A stretch of 64,000 bases of DNA. It comes from Candidatus Limiplasma pullicola (GTDB lineage Bacteria > Bacillota > Clostridia > Christensenellales > Aristaeellaceae). Shown in pieces: positions 51,541 to 63,154 of this stretch. Numbering within the stretch: position 1 is the stretch's first letter; the number at the start of each line of letters is the position of its first letter. Under the pieces are notes generated by a model. It was not told the origin of the DNA, did no database searches, and saw nothing but the letters and a program-made list of their open reading frames with translations. Both the position numbers and the translations under genes were made by a program. The stretch covers positions 1 to 64,000 of the forward strand of contig DVIV01000009.1 of the NCBI GenBank assembly GCA_018710985.1, written 5' to 3'.

Positions 51541-51589
51541 CATGATGCCTCCGACAGAAAACACGGGGTGCCGACCGTGGAATGAGAAA

Positions 51590-51626
51590 AGAGAAACGGA
51601 CCTATCGGTTCAAACCGATAGATCCG
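51590..51626 (-). terminator. Terminator of the tRNA-Gln/tRNA-Glu pair
   Basis: 14-bp stem with one wobble (51597-51610 with 51613-51626), followed on the minus strand by TTTCTCTTTT. Confidence 0.85.
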
Positions 51627-51635
51627 CTTTTGCGC

Positions 51636-51710
51636 TGGTAGCTCCAAGGGGAATCGAACCCCTGATTTCGCCTTGAGAGGGCGACGTCTTAACCGCTTGA
51701 CCATGGAGCC
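51636..51710 (-). tRNA. tRNA-Glu (CTC)
   Basis: Acceptor GGCTCCA/TGGAGCT, anticodon CTC in loop CTCTCAA, T-loop GGTTCGATTCC, encoded CCA. 75 bases. Confidence 0.95.
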
Positions 51711-51784
51711 TGGCTGGGGAACTAGGATTCGAACCTAGACAATACGAGTCAGAGTCGTAGGTGCTGCCATTACACAATTCCCCA
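51711..51784 (-). tRNA. tRNA-Gln (CTG)
   Basis: Acceptor TGGGGAA/TTCCCCA, anticodon CTG in loop CTCTGAC, encoded CCA. 74 bases. It abuts tRNA-Glu with no spacer. Confidence 0.95.
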
Positions 51785-51804
51785 CTGCAATCAGTGCGAA
51801 AGTT

Positions 51805-51833
51805 ATTATAGGGGATGACGAGGAAAATGTCAA
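51805..51833 (-). promoter_or_regulatory. Promoter of the tRNA-Gln/tRNA-Glu pair
   Basis: On the minus strand, consensus TTGACA (51828-51833), 17 bases, TATAAT (51805-51810). Confidence 0.88.
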
Positions 51834-51920
51834 GCCCTTTTTTTCCTTGTTCTGCATCCAAGTCAAAAAAGGCGGGGAAGGTCCCGGATTTTGCGCCTTC
51901 CTATATTTTACGAAAATCCT

Positions 51921-51950
51921 TTGTACAATGGGGCCATCCTATGCTATAAT
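51921..51950 (+). promoter_or_regulatory. Promoter of ftsH
   Basis: TTGTAC at 51921-51926, 18 bases, TATAAT at 51945-51950. Confidence 0.7.
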
Positions 51951-52029
51951 GGTTTCGGCGTGTCCCGGCGCTGGTTTGCCATTCTCCAAAACGCGGGAAA
52001 ACGCCCTGAACGCAAGGAGGACTTTCATT

Positions 52030-54034
<2,005 letters not shown>

Positions 54035-54060
<26 letters not shown>

Positions 54061-54976
54061 GGCTGCATGCCGGGCGGACCTGCATGTGCACAGCAGCTGC
54101 TCCGACGGGCTGAAAACGCCGGAGCAGCTCTGCGCCATCGCCGGCCGCCTGGGCATAACGCATCTGGCGCTGTGCGATCATGATACGGTGGACGGGCTGG
54201 ACCTCATGGCGCGGGCCGTTGAGGAGGAAAACCGGATCCGTCTGTCGCGCGGCCGGCCGCCGCTTGCGCTGATCCCCTCTGTGGAGGTCAGCACCGGCCC
54301 CGGCGGGCGCACGCATCTGCTGGGGTATGGCGCCAGCCCGCGAAATGCGCGGCTGGCGGCGTTTTTGGCCGGCGTCTCCGCGGAGCGCCGCGCGCGTGCC
54401 GGGCGCATGCTGGAGCGGCTGGAGGCGGCCGGGCTGACCGTGACGCCGAAGATGCGCGCGCTCAGGGATATCCCCAGCGTGGGCCGGGCCCACTTCGCAC
54501 GGGCCCTGGTGGAAAGCGGCCAGGCGCGCGACGTGCCCCAGGCCTTTGAGCGCTATCTGTCCGAGGGTCGGCCCGGATATGTGCCGCGTGCGGTCCTCTC
54601 CACCGGCGATACGGTGGAGGCCCTCAGCGGCATGGGGCTGGTCGTGGTGCTGGCGCATCCCATGCGCTTGGGCCTGGAGTTGGAACCTCTGCATGCGCTG
54701 ATCCGCGAATGGAAGGCCCGCGGCCTGAAGGGCCTGGAGGTTTACCATCCCTCTGCCGGGAGGCGCGGAGCGCATCTGCTGGATGCCCTTGCGAGGAAGG
54801 AAGGGCTGCTGGTAACCGGCGGAAGCGATTATCACGGCGACGAGGGAACGCGGGCCCGTATGGGCCGTTTGCCCTGCGGCTGGCATGCGCTGGAGCACGA
54901 CATAGCCGCGCTGACGGCGGCAATGGCTCTTGCTACGCCGTCAGACCACTTGCAAAAGGAGCAGCAGGATGTATAA
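54035..54976 (+). CDS. PHP-domain phosphoesterase
   Basis: A 313-residue metal-dependent phosphoesterase of the YciV/nucleoside-bisphosphate phosphatase type. Metal motifs are [39 protein letters not shown] and GGSDYHG. The start is uncertain: TTG 54035 is 12 bases past AGGAGG, and ATG 54011 is an alternative; both overlap the end of ftsH. The conserved domain starts at about residue 14. Likely work is on a nucleotide or RNA end. Confidence 0.87.
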
Positions 54977-56618
54977 CCAGGGATACCGTCCCCAGCCGGG
55001 GCAGACAAAGAGCGGCTACTATGATTCGCAGGGCAACTGGTATGTGCCTGCGCCGGGCCAGGCCAGGCCCGCCCAGCCGCAGAAGCGGCGCGCCTCGCGG
55101 CCGCTGCGCGGCACCCAGCCGCCCAGGCCGCCGCGGGATTCCGGCGGGAAGCCCCGGAAGCCGCGCAAGAAGCGCAGCCTCAAGTGGCAGCTCATCAAGG
55201 TGCTGCTGGTACTGATCCTGCTGGCCGGTGCGGGCGTGTACGGCTATATCTGGAAGATTCAGAGCGACGTGCGCCCCTATCTCAACGTGTTTTTGGACAA
55301 TGTGAGCGTGGACGGCATCGACCTGTCCGGCCTGACGTGGGCGGAGGGAAGCCAGCTGGTCTGGGACCATGTGAACCAGAAGCAGAACGGCTGGTATGTG
55401 CGGCTTCGCAACCCCAACGGGCAGTACAAGGACATCACCGCCGAGACGCTGGGCATCTCCTTTGATCCCACGGCGGCGCTCAACGCTGCGTGGGCGATCG
55501 GCCACGACGTGGACGGCGAGGAACGCAAGGACATCTTCCAGCTGCAGGAGGAGATTGAGGCGGCTCAGGAGACGCAGAACGCCTTCTACAGCGCCCAGCA
55601 GAGCGCGAATACCGCCCCGATTGACGAGATCCTGCAAACGCTGGAGGCGGCAGCCTACCGCGAGCCCAGCGACGCGTATATCATCAGCTTCAACCCCGAC
55701 GACAGCGACAATCCCTTCACCTTCCAGCAGGAGGTCTACGGCCAGAAGCTGGATACCACCGCCGTGCGCGAGCGCATTTTGCAGATGGTGCAGAACCTGG
55801 AAAGCGGCGAAGTGATGCTTGAGCCCGAAACCATCGTGCCCAACGTGACCGTGGCGGACCTGCAAAAAACCGTGGAGCTGCGCTATCGCGCCACCACGCC
55901 CATTTCCAGCGCCTCGAGCGAGGACCGCACCGAAAACATCCGCATCGCCTTTTCCAAGATCAACGGGATGAGCATTCCCAACGGCAGCAAGTTCAGCTTC
56001 AACGACACCGTGGGCCCCCGCAACTACAGCACCGGCTTTCTTCCCGCCATCGAATACGCCTACGGCACCGAGCAGTGGGGCTGGGGCGGCGGCGTGTGCC
56101 AGGCCAGCACCACGGTGTACCTGGCGGCCATCCAGAGCGGTATGACCATCCTCAGCCGCGAACCGCATTCCATGGCCGTCAGCTATACGGAATACGGCAA
56201 GGACGCCACCGTGAGCGATACCCGCGGCCGCGAGATCGACTTCTCCTTCCGTAACGAATCCGGTGGAACGGTGTACCTCGCGGCGCATGTCATCGGTTCG
56301 GGCAGAAAGAACCTTGAGTGCGAGGTCCGCATCTATGGGCCCTCCCTCAACGGCACCTCCTATGAGCTTGTGACGGAGACCGTCGAGGTCATCCCCAAGC
56401 CGGAGGAAGCCATCATGAAGGAGGACGAGGACGCCACCTACGTGACCTATGTGGATGAGACCAAAACCGTCAATGGCCGCGAGGGGTACAAGGTGGACGC
56501 GTATTTGATCACCTACGTCAACGGCGTGGAAACCGGACGCGAAAAGGTGAGCAGCGACACCTATCCCGCCAAGGCGGATACCGTGTACGTGGGCGTGACC
56601 CCACGGGAGGTAATGTGA
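54969..56618 (+). CDS. VanW/G5-domain cell-wall protein
   Basis: A 549-residue surface protein. An N-terminal basic, proline-rich tail (about 1-70) is followed by a membrane helix (about 77-98) and a mixed region. The VanW domain is at about 305-430: FSFNDTVGPRNYSTGF and WGWGGGVCQASTTVYLAA. A C-terminal G5 domain (about 455-545) follows. It starts inside the PHP gene (8-base overlap), with AAAAGGAG upstream. A wall-attached role, possibly binding peptidoglycan, is likely; enzymatic function is not known for VanW proteins. Confidence 0.88.
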   Translation: MYNQGYRPQPGQTKSGYYDSQGNWYVPAPGQARPAQPQKRRASRPLRGTQPPRPPRDSGGKPRKPRKKRSLKWQLIKVLLVLILLAGAGVYGYIWKIQSDVRPYLNVFLDNVSVDGIDLSGLTWAEGSQLVWDHVNQKQNGWYVRLRNPNGQYKDITAETLGISFDPTAALNAAWAIGHDVDGEERKDIFQLQEEIEAAQETQNAFYSAQQSANTAPIDEILQTLEAAAYREPSDAYIISFNPDDSDNPFTFQQEVYGQKLDTTAVRERILQMVQNLESGEVMLEPETIVPNVTVADLQKTVELRYRATTPISSASSEDRTENIRIAFSKINGMSIPNGSKFSFNDTVGPRNYSTGFLPAIEYAYGTEQWGWGGGVCQASTTVYLAAIQSGMTILSREPHSMAVSYTEYGKDATVSDTRGREIDFSFRNESGGTVYLAAHVIGSGRKNLECEVRIYGPSLNGTSYELVTETVEVIPKPEEAIMKEDEDATYVTYVDETKTVNGREGYKVDAYLITYVNGVETGREKVSSDTYPAKADTVYVGVTPREVM

Positions 56619-57361
56619 AAACAACGCTGGGATGCATCCGCCGCGCGGATGAGGACTTTCATATGATTCAGCCGGGCGACCGCATCGGCGTGGGCGTGAG
56701 CGGCGGGAAGGACAGCCTGCTGCTTCTGCGCGCGCTGGCGCTGTACCGCTACGTGCGCCATCACGACTTCACCATGACGGCCCTGATGCTCACCATGGGC
56801 CGGGAAAAACCGGATACCTCCGCCATTGAGGATCTCTGCCGCGAGCTGGATGTGCCCATCGTCATCCGCCATACCGAGATTTACGAGATCCTCTTTGAAT
56901 GGCGCAAGGACCCCAATCCCTGCGCGCTGTGCGCCAAGATGCGCCGCGGCATGCTGTGCGACATGTGCACGGACAGGGGCCTGAACAAGCTGGCGCTGGG
57001 CCACCACCGGGAGGATGCGCTGGAGACGCTCATGATGAGCGTGATCTTCGAGGGGCGGCTGCATACCTTCCATCCATGCTCCTACATGAGCCGCAGCAAT
57101 CTGACGGTGATCCGCCCGCTGATCTACGTGCCGGAAAAACATGTCATTCATATGCGGCGCGAGCTGAACCTGCCCGTGCTCAAAAATCCCTGCCCGGCCA
57201 ACGGCCACACCAAGCGCGAGGAGATGAAGGAGCTGCTGGCGTTCCTTTGCAAGCGGTATCCCAACCTCAAGGAGAGCATGCTCAGCGCTCTCAAAAACGA
57301 AGCGCAGTACGGCCTGTGGAACCGGTCGGGCCCGGGCGTTGACGCACCGGCGGAAAGGTGA
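56615..57361 (+). CDS. TtcA-like PP-loop tRNA thiolation enzyme
   Basis: A 248-residue PP-loop ATPase of the TtcA family. The ATP loop SGGKDS is at residues 29-34. Cys103 and Cys106 (CALC) and Cys193 (NPCPANG) match the three ligands of the [4Fe-4S] cluster in TtcA, which inserts sulfur at tRNA cytidine 32. Starts at GTG, overlapping the previous stop (GTGA). Assignment to TtcA itself or a relative is not settled. Confidence 0.85.
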   Translation: MKTTLGCIRRADEDFHMIQPGDRIGVGVSGGKDSLLLLRALALYRYVRHHDFTMTALMLTMGREKPDTSAIEDLCRELDVPIVIRHTEIYEILFEWRKDPNPCALCAKMRRGMLCDMCTDRGLNKLALGHHREDALETLMMSVIFEGRLHTFHPCSYMSRSNLTVIRPLIYVPEKHVIHMRRELNLPVLKNPCPANGHTKREEMKELLAFLCKRYPNLKESMLSALKNEAQYGLWNRSGPGVDAPAER

Positions 57362-57406
57362 TACACTGGAACGCGTCCCATTTTTTTGAAAGGAAGCTCA
57401 CAGCGA

Positions 57407-58285
57407 ATGAAACTGCTCAATCAGATTCTGCGCGGCGTGGTCATCGGCGTGGCGAACATCATCCCCGGCGTGTCCGGCGGCACGATGATGGTGTCCATGG
57501 GGGTTTACGACACGCTGATCCATTGCATCACCCATCTTTTCAGCGAGTTCAAAAGAAGCGTGAAAACCCTTTTGCCCTATGCTGTGGGCATGCTGATCGG
57601 CATCGTGGCGCTGGCCAGCCTGCTGAAATTTCTCTTTGCCAACTATCCCCTGCCCACCTCCACGACCTTCATTGGCCTCATCCTGGGCGGGCTCAATCCG
57701 CTGCTGGCCAAAATCCGGCACAAGAAGCTGGGCGGCGTTTCCATCGGGGTGTTCGTTCTGTTCTTTGTGGGCATCATCGCCATGGCGCTCACCGGGGATG
57801 TTTCCAATCCCGACACCCTTACGGTGGATGTGGGCCAGATGGTCATTTTGCTGGTGATGGGCGCGGTCGCGGCCGCCACCATGATCATTCCCGGCGTGTC
57901 GGGCAGCATGGTGCTGATGCTGCTGGGCTACTACAACCCCGTGCTCAACGCCGTGGACGCCTTGAAAACCGCCGTATTCAGCATGGACTTTGCCGCCATG
58001 GGCGGCCCGGTTCTGATGCTGGCGCCCTTCTGCGTGGGCGTGGCGCTGGGCATTTTCGGCGTGGCAAAGCTAATCGAGTGGCTGCTGGCCCGTTTCCCCA
58101 CGCAGACCTATTGTGCGGTGCTGGGGCTGGTGGTAGCGTCGCCCGTGGCGATCCTGCTGCGCACGGATATGACCGGCGTCAGCTGGGTGATGATCGTCAT
58201 CAGCCTGGTCACCTTTGCCCTGGGCTTTGCGGCAGCCATGGCGCTGGCCCGCGGCAGCGCCGCTACGGAGGAACCCAAGGCCTGA
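57407..58285 (+). CDS. DUF368 membrane protein
   Basis: A 292-residue polytopic membrane protein with the DUF368 signature NIIPGVSGGTMM near residues 18-29 and a second IIPGVSGSMVLML copy about 140 residues later, so an internal repeat. About eight helices. Related proteins have been linked to undecaprenyl phosphate recycling (PopT) in some bacteria; that would fit the envelope theme. GGAAG lies ten bases before ATG 57407. Confidence 0.88.
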   Translation: MKLLNQILRGVVIGVANIIPGVSGGTMMVSMGVYDTLIHCITHLFSEFKRSVKTLLPYAVGMLIGIVALASLLKFLFANYPLPTSTTFIGLILGGLNPLLAKIRHKKLGGVSIGVFVLFFVGIIAMALTGDVSNPDTLTVDVGQMVILLVMGAVAAATMIIPGVSGSMVLMLLGYYNPVLNAVDALKTAVFSMDFAAMGGPVLMLAPFCVGVALGIFGVAKLIEWLLARFPTQTYCAVLGLVVASPVAILLRTDMTGVSWVMIVISLVTFALGFAAAMALARGSAATEEPKA

Positions 58286-58299
58286 CAATCGCAATACGC

Positions 58300-58348
58300 A
58301 AAGCCGTCTCCGGCGCGGGCGCAGGCCCGGCTGCCGGGGACGGCTTTT
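58300..58348 (+). terminator. Terminator after the DUF368 gene
   Basis: AAGCCGTC at 58301 pairs with GACGGCTT before 58346, with inner CCGGC/GCCGG pairing, then TTTTGG. Confidence 0.75.
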
Positions 58349-58374
58349 GGCAAATGCGCACCTGCCCCGCCCCC

Positions 58375-58403
58375 TTGAAAGGGCTGCCATTTTCGGGTAT
58401 ACT
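58375..58403 (+). promoter_or_regulatory. Promoter of fhs
   Basis: TTGAAA at 58375-58380, 17 bases, TATACT at 58398-58403. Confidence 0.7.
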
Positions 58404-58481
58404 GATGATATTCGCTTGCGTTGGCAAGCCTGTTTCTTCTTCTTTTTTCCCCATCGGGCTGCAGAAAGGTGTGTGCACAAT

Positions 58482-60152
58482 ATGGCGACGGATTTGGAAA
58501 TCGCACGGGAAGCAAAGCTGGAACCTATTGAAAACATCGCCCGGACCGCGGGCTTTCTGCCGGAAACCGTTTCTCCCTATGGGCGGTATGTGGCCAAGAT
58601 TGACCAGCGCGCCTATGCGGACCTGCCGCAGCGCGCAAAGTTGGTGCTGGTGACGGCCATCAACCCCACCCCTGCGGGCGAGGGCAAGACCACCGTATCC
58701 GTCGCTTTGGCCGACGGCATGCGCTGCATCGGCAAAAACGCCATGCTGGCCCTGCGCGAACCGTCGCTTGGGCCGGTGTTTGGCATGAAGGGCGGCGCGA
58801 CAGGCGGCGGCTGGGCCCAGGTGGTGCCCATGGAGAGCATCAACCTGCACTTTACCGGCGACCTACACGCCATCACCGCCGCCAACAACCTGCTGTGCGC
58901 CATGGTGGACAACCACATCCAGCAGGGCAACGCCCTGGGCATCGATCCCCGGCGGGTGTGCTTCCGCCATTGCCTGGACGTCAACGACCGGCAGCTGCGC
59001 CATATCGTGCAGGGCCTGGGCGGCACGCAGAACGGCACGCCGCGCGAGGACGGCTTTGACATCACCGCCGCCAGCGAGGTGATGGCCACCTTCTGCCTGG
59101 CCTCCGACCTCAGGGACCTCAAGGCCCGGCTGGGCCGCATCGTGGTCGCGCGCACGTATCAGGGCGCGCCGGTCACGGCGGGCGAAGTGGGCGCGGCGGG
59201 CGCGATGACCGCGCTGCTGCGCGACGCGTTCAGTCCCAACCTCATCCAGACCATCGGCCATACCCCCTGCCTGATGCATGGCGGGCCGTTTGCCAACATC
59301 GCGCACGGCTGCAACAGCGTGGCCGCGACCCGGCTGGCGTTGCGCATGTCCGACTATACGGTGACGGAGGCGGGCTTCGGCGCGGACCTGGGCGCGGAGA
59401 AGTTCCTGGACATCAAGTGCCGCATGAACGGCCTGTGGCCCAACGTGATCGTGCTGGTGGCCACGGTGCGCGCGCTCAAGCATCACGGCGGGGCCGCCAA
59501 GGGCACCTATGCCGAGCCCAACCCCGAAGCGCTCAAAGCCGGTATGGCCAACCTGCTCAGCCATGTGAAAAACATCCGTGAGGTGTGGCAAAGCCCCGTG
59601 GTGGTGGCGCTCAACCGCTTCGCCACCGATACGGCGGAGGAACTGGACCTGGTCGCCTCGCTGCTGGCGGAGCAGGGGGTGGCCTGCGCGCCTTGCAACG
59701 GCTGGGCCGAGGGCGGCAAGGGGACCACGGAGCTGGCAAAGCTGGTCTGCGAGGCCGCCGACGCCAACCCTGCGCCGGTTCCCAGCTACACCTATCCCGA
59801 CGAGGCTCCGCTCAAGGACAAGATCCGCGCGGTGGCCACCCGCATCTATCACGCCGCTGAGGTCAGCTTCGCGCCGCAGGCCCTCAAGGACCTGGCGCAG
59901 CTGGAGGCAGACGGGTACGCCGGTTGCCCCGTGTGCATCGCCAAGACCCAGTATTCCATGAGCGACGACGCCTCCCGCCTGGGCGCGCCGGAGGGATACA
60001 CCCTCACCATCCGCTCGGCACGGCTCAGCGCCGGTGCGGGATTCGTGGTGGCGTTTGCGGGCAGCATCATCGCCATGCCCGGCCTGCCCAAGGTTCCCGC
60101 CGCCCTTGGCATCGATGTGGACGAGCAGGGCGAAATCACCGGTCTGTTCTGA
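58482..60152 (+). CDS. fhs: Formate-tetrahydrofolate ligase
   Basis: A 556-residue cytosolic enzyme making 10-formyl-THF from formate, ATP and THF, central to one-carbon metabolism and the acetogenic methyl branch. The nucleotide loop is NPTPAGEGKTTVSVAL, followed by LREPSLGPVFGMKGGATGGG in part, then NRFATDT and the C-terminal AGAGFVVAFAGSIIAMPGLPK region (here SAGAGFVVAF). Full length. GAAAGGTG lies ten bases before the ATG; earlier in-frame codons lack homology. It stands alone with its own promoter. Confidence 0.97.
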   Translation: MATDLEIAREAKLEPIENIARTAGFLPETVSPYGRYVAKIDQRAYADLPQRAKLVLVTAINPTPAGEGKTTVSVALADGMRCIGKNAMLALREPSLGPVFGMKGGATGGGWAQVVPMESINLHFTGDLHAITAANNLLCAMVDNHIQQGNALGIDPRRVCFRHCLDVNDRQLRHIVQGLGGTQNGTPREDGFDITAASEVMATFCLASDLRDLKARLGRIVVARTYQGAPVTAGEVGAAGAMTALLRDAFSPNLIQTIGHTPCLMHGGPFANIAHGCNSVAATRLALRMSDYTVTEAGFGADLGAEKFLDIKCRMNGLWPNVIVLVATVRALKHHGGAAKGTYAEPNPEALKAGMANLLSHVKNIREVWQSPVVVALNRFATDTAEELDLVASLLAEQGVACAPCNGWAEGGKGTTELAKLVCEAADANPAPVPSYTYPDEAPLKDKIRAVATRIYHAAEVSFAPQALKDLAQLEADGYAGCPVCIAKTQYSMSDDASRLGAPEGYTLTIRSARLSAGAGFVVAFAGSIIAMPGLPKVPAALGIDVDEQGEITGLF

Positions 60153-60210
60153 TTCTGATGATTCTGCGCAACACACCGCCAGGCGCTGTGCGCTGATAAG
60201 GAGGTTTCCC

Positions 60211-60702
60211 ATGCAAAGCCTGCAAATGCAACTGTTACATCTGCTTCAGGAGGATTGCCGCCTGCCCTTGGAGAAATTGGCAGTGATGACGAACGCCACC
60301 GTGGAGACCGTCGCAACCGTGATTGACGACATGGAGCGCAACGGCATCATCCTGCGCTACGCGCCCGTCATCAACTGGGACAAGACGGACCGCGAACGCG
60401 TGGAGGCCATGATTGAGGTGCGCGTCACCCCGCAGCGCGACCAGGGCTTTGACGCCATCGCCGAGCGGATCTATCGCTTCGACGAGGTCAAATCGGTCTA
60501 TCTCATGAGCGGGGCCTATGACCTTCTTTTGCTGGTGGAGGCGCACAGCCTCAAGGAGCTGGCCTTCTTTGTCAGCACCAAGCTGAGCACGCTGGAAACC
60601 GTCACGGGCACGGCCACGCATTTTGTGCTCAAGCGCTACAAAAGCGACGGCGTCATCTTTGAGGGCAACGATGGCGACAAGAGGCTGGTGGTGACGGCGT
60701 GA
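60211..60702 (+). CDS. Lrp/AsnC-family regulator
   Basis: A 163-residue regulator with an N-terminal winged helix (LEKLAVMTNATVETVATVIDDMERNGII) and a RAM ligand-binding domain (about 70-150, VKSVYLMSGAYDLLLLVEA). AAGGAGG precedes the ATG. Its stop overlaps the aminotransferase start, so the pair is coupled and the regulator probably responds to an amino acid handled by that enzyme. Confidence 0.92.
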   Translation: MQSLQMQLLHLLQEDCRLPLEKLAVMTNATVETVATVIDDMERNGIILRYAPVINWDKTDRERVEAMIEVRVTPQRDQGFDAIAERIYRFDEVKSVYLMSGAYDLLLLVEAHSLKELAFFVSTKLSTLETVTGTATHFVLKRYKSDGVIFEGNDGDKRLVVTA

Positions 60703-61883
60703 GCTTCGAACCTTCGCGTTACCTGAACCAGACCATTCTGGAGGTGCCCAAGAGCGGCATTCGCAAGTTCTTTGACGTGGCCGCCACCATGCCCGGCGCG
60801 ATTTCGCTGGGCGTGGGCGAGCCGGACTTCGTCACGCCCTATCATATCCGCAACGCGGCCATCAACAGCCTTCTGGACGGCGAAACCGCCTACACCAGCA
60901 ACTGGGGCATGCTCAGCCTGCGTGAGGAAATCGCCCGCTACATGCAGGACCGCTACCACCTGACCTACGACCCCAAGAAGGAAATTCTGGTGACGGTCGG
61001 AGCCAGCGAGGGCATTGACCTGAGCCTGCGCGTGCTGATGAACCCCGGCGACGAGGTGCTCATCCCCGAACCCAGCTATGTCAGCTACGCGCCGGGCGTG
61101 GTGTTCGCGGGCGGCGTGCCCGTGCCCGTGCCCACCAGCGAGCAAAACGGCTTTGCTCTGATGCCCGAAGCGCTGGCCGCCGCCGTGACGCCCCGCACCA
61201 AGGCCGTGATTCTGCCCTATCCCAACAACCCCACCGGCGCGGTGCTGGACCGCCCGCTGCTGGAGCGCCTGCGCGACGTGTTCGTGGAAAACGACCTCAT
61301 CGTGATCAGCGACGAAATCTATTCCGAGCTGACCTACACCGAGGAAGGCCATACGAGCATTGCCAGCCTGCCCGGCATGCATGAGCGCACCATCGTCCTC
61401 AACGGCTTCAGCAAGGCCTTTGCCATGACCGGCTGGCGCATGGGTTACCTGTGCGCGCCCGCCGCCTTTGCCGATGTGATGTGCAAGATCCATCAGTACA
61501 CCATCCTCTGCGCGCCCCGGCAGGGTCAGGTGGCGGCGGAGGAGGCGCTCAGGCAGGGCCGGGAGGACGGCTATGCGGATGTGCTTTCCATGCGGGAAAG
61601 CTACAACCAGCGCCGCCGTTTGATGGTGCAGTCCTTCCGCGACATGGGCCTGAGCTGCTTTGAGCCGCTGGGCGCGTTCTACGTGTTCCCCGGCATCCAA
61701 AAGACTGGCCTGAGCAGCGAGGACTTCTGCCAGCGCCTCCTGCGCGAAAAGAAGGTCGTCACCGTGCCCGGCACGGCCTTTGGCGCCAGCGGTGAAGGCT
61801 ACATTCGCTGCAGCTACGCCACCGGTATTGCCAAGCTCACCGAGGCGCTCGACCGCATGGCGGACTTTGTGGCGTCCCTATAA
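60699..61883 (+). CDS. PLP-dependent class I aminotransferase
   Basis: A 394-residue cytosolic aminotransferase. The PLP lysine is Lys239 in LNGFSKAFAMTGWR. Asn176 in NNPTG, with Asp205 and Tyr208 (SDEIYSEL), completes the cofactor site. It starts at GTG 60699 (GTGA overlap with the Lrp gene). It is closest to aromatic/aspartate-type aminotransferases such as PatA; exact substrates unknown. Confidence 0.93.
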   Translation: MSFEPSRYLNQTILEVPKSGIRKFFDVAATMPGAISLGVGEPDFVTPYHIRNAAINSLLDGETAYTSNWGMLSLREEIARYMQDRYHLTYDPKKEILVTVGASEGIDLSLRVLMNPGDEVLIPEPSYVSYAPGVVFAGGVPVPVPTSEQNGFALMPEALAAAVTPRTKAVILPYPNNPTGAVLDRPLLERLRDVFVENDLIVISDEIYSELTYTEEGHTSIASLPGMHERTIVLNGFSKAFAMTGWRMGYLCAPAAFADVMCKIHQYTILCAPRQGQVAAEEALRQGREDGYADVLSMRESYNQRRRLMVQSFRDMGLSCFEPLGAFYVFPGIQKTGLSSEDFCQRLLREKKVVTVPGTAFGASGEGYIRCSYATGIAKLTEALDRMADFVASL

Positions 61884-61915
61884 TTCCTTTCTGACCAGAA
61901 CCCGGAGGTGGCCGA

Positions 61916-63097
61916 ATGATCCCCAAGAACAAGCGCTTTTCTCTCGTTCTCGTGCTGCTGATGTGCCTGACCCTGTGCCTGACCGCCCTTTCGGAGGGGG
62001 ACACGGAGGAGGTATCCATCACCATCTTTGACGAAAACGGCGAGGTCGTTGTGGGCGAGACCCCGGAGCCGGAGGTGACGCCGGAGCCGACGGTGGACCC
62101 CAGCCTGCCCGTGTATGAGGCAGACGGGTCCATTCTGCTCACCATGACGTTTGGAGGCGACATGACCATCGGCTCCAATGTGCAGTCCAGCGGGACCTCC
62201 ATCTTTGAAAAGGAGCTGGACAAGCAGAAGGGCGACATCAATTTCCCCTTCCGCAACGTGCGGGATATTCTGCTGGCGGACGACCTGACCATGGTCAACT
62301 TCGAGGGTACGCTCACCACCGAGGGACGAAACCCCGACAAGAAGGAGAATGAGTTCCTCTTCCGGGCCGACCCCAGCTATGTGGAGATGCTGCCTGCGGG
62401 CGGCGTGGACACGGTGTCGCTGGAAAACAACCACGTGCTGGACATGGGCGAAAGCGGCCTTGAGGAAACCAAGGAAACCCTGCTGGATGCCGGGATTCCC
62501 TATGCCAGCGAGGACGAGCCCGCCATCCTGACCGTCAAGGGCGTGAAGATCGGCAGCCTGGCCTACCAGACCTTCGGCGGACGGCATGACGAGTTGATCG
62601 AGAAGGTGCCGGGCGACATCCAGGCCCTGCGCGATGAGGGCTGCGACATCGTGATCGTCAGCTACCACTGGGGAGCGGAGAAGGATTACTATCCCAACGA
62701 CAACCAGGTCCGTCTGGGCCGCGCCACCATCGACGCGGGCGCCGACCTGGTCGTGGGCCATCACAGCCACCGCATCAACCCCATCGAGTACTATAACGGC
62801 AAGTATATCTGCTATTCGCTGGGCAATTTCTCCTTTGCGGGCAACAACAAGCCCAGCGATATGACGACCTTCCTGTTCCAGATCCGCATGCGCCTGCGCG
62901 ACGGCGAGGTGAACAGCGAGGCCATCAAGATCATCCCCTGCCGCATTTCCAGCCGCACGGATTACAATGACTTCGCTCCCACGCCCTACACTGACGACAG
63001 CAGCATCGAGGTCGTCCTGCGCACGCTGCGCGAGAACGGCAAGCGCCTGGACTACGCCCTGGAGGAATACCCGCTCAAGTGGCCGGACGAGGAATGA
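61916..63097 (+). CDS. CapA-family exported protein
   Basis: A 393-residue exported protein of the poly-gamma-glutamate CapA family, a metallophosphatase-like fold. Signal peptide about 1-26. An acidic, Pro/Glu-rich linker (about 45-65) precedes the domain, which has TFGGDMTIG, MVNFEGTLT, SLENNHVLDMG, VSYHWGAEKDYYP and VVGHHSHRI. CapA enzymes elsewhere make or process capsule polymers; no capBC genes are near, so the substrate is open. GGAGGTGG precedes the ATG. Confidence 0.9.
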   Translation: MIPKNKRFSLVLVLLMCLTLCLTALSEGDTEEVSITIFDENGEVVVGETPEPEVTPEPTVDPSLPVYEADGSILLTMTFGGDMTIGSNVQSSGTSIFEKELDKQKGDINFPFRNVRDILLADDLTMVNFEGTLTTEGRNPDKKENEFLFRADPSYVEMLPAGGVDTVSLENNHVLDMGESGLEETKETLLDAGIPYASEDEPAILTVKGVKIGSLAYQTFGGRHDELIEKVPGDIQALRDEGCDIVIVSYHWGAEKDYYPNDNQVRLGRATIDAGADLVVGHHSHRINPIEYYNGKYICYSLGNFSFAGNNKPSDMTTFLFQIRMRLRDGEVNSEAIKIIPCRISSRTDYNDFAPTPYTDDSSIEVVLRTLRENGKRLDYALEEYPLKWPDEE

Positions 63098-63126
63098 GCC
63101 CGGCTGGAGCAAAAAGAGCATCAAAA

Positions 63127-63154
63127 GAAGCGGCCGCTATTGTGCGGCCGCTTC
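63127..63154 (-). terminator. Hairpin at the end of the LysR gene
   Basis: Perfect 11-bp stem GAAGCGGCCGC (63127-63137) with its complement (63144-63154), then TTTTG on the minus strand. The stem includes the last codons of the LysR gene. Confidence 0.8.
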
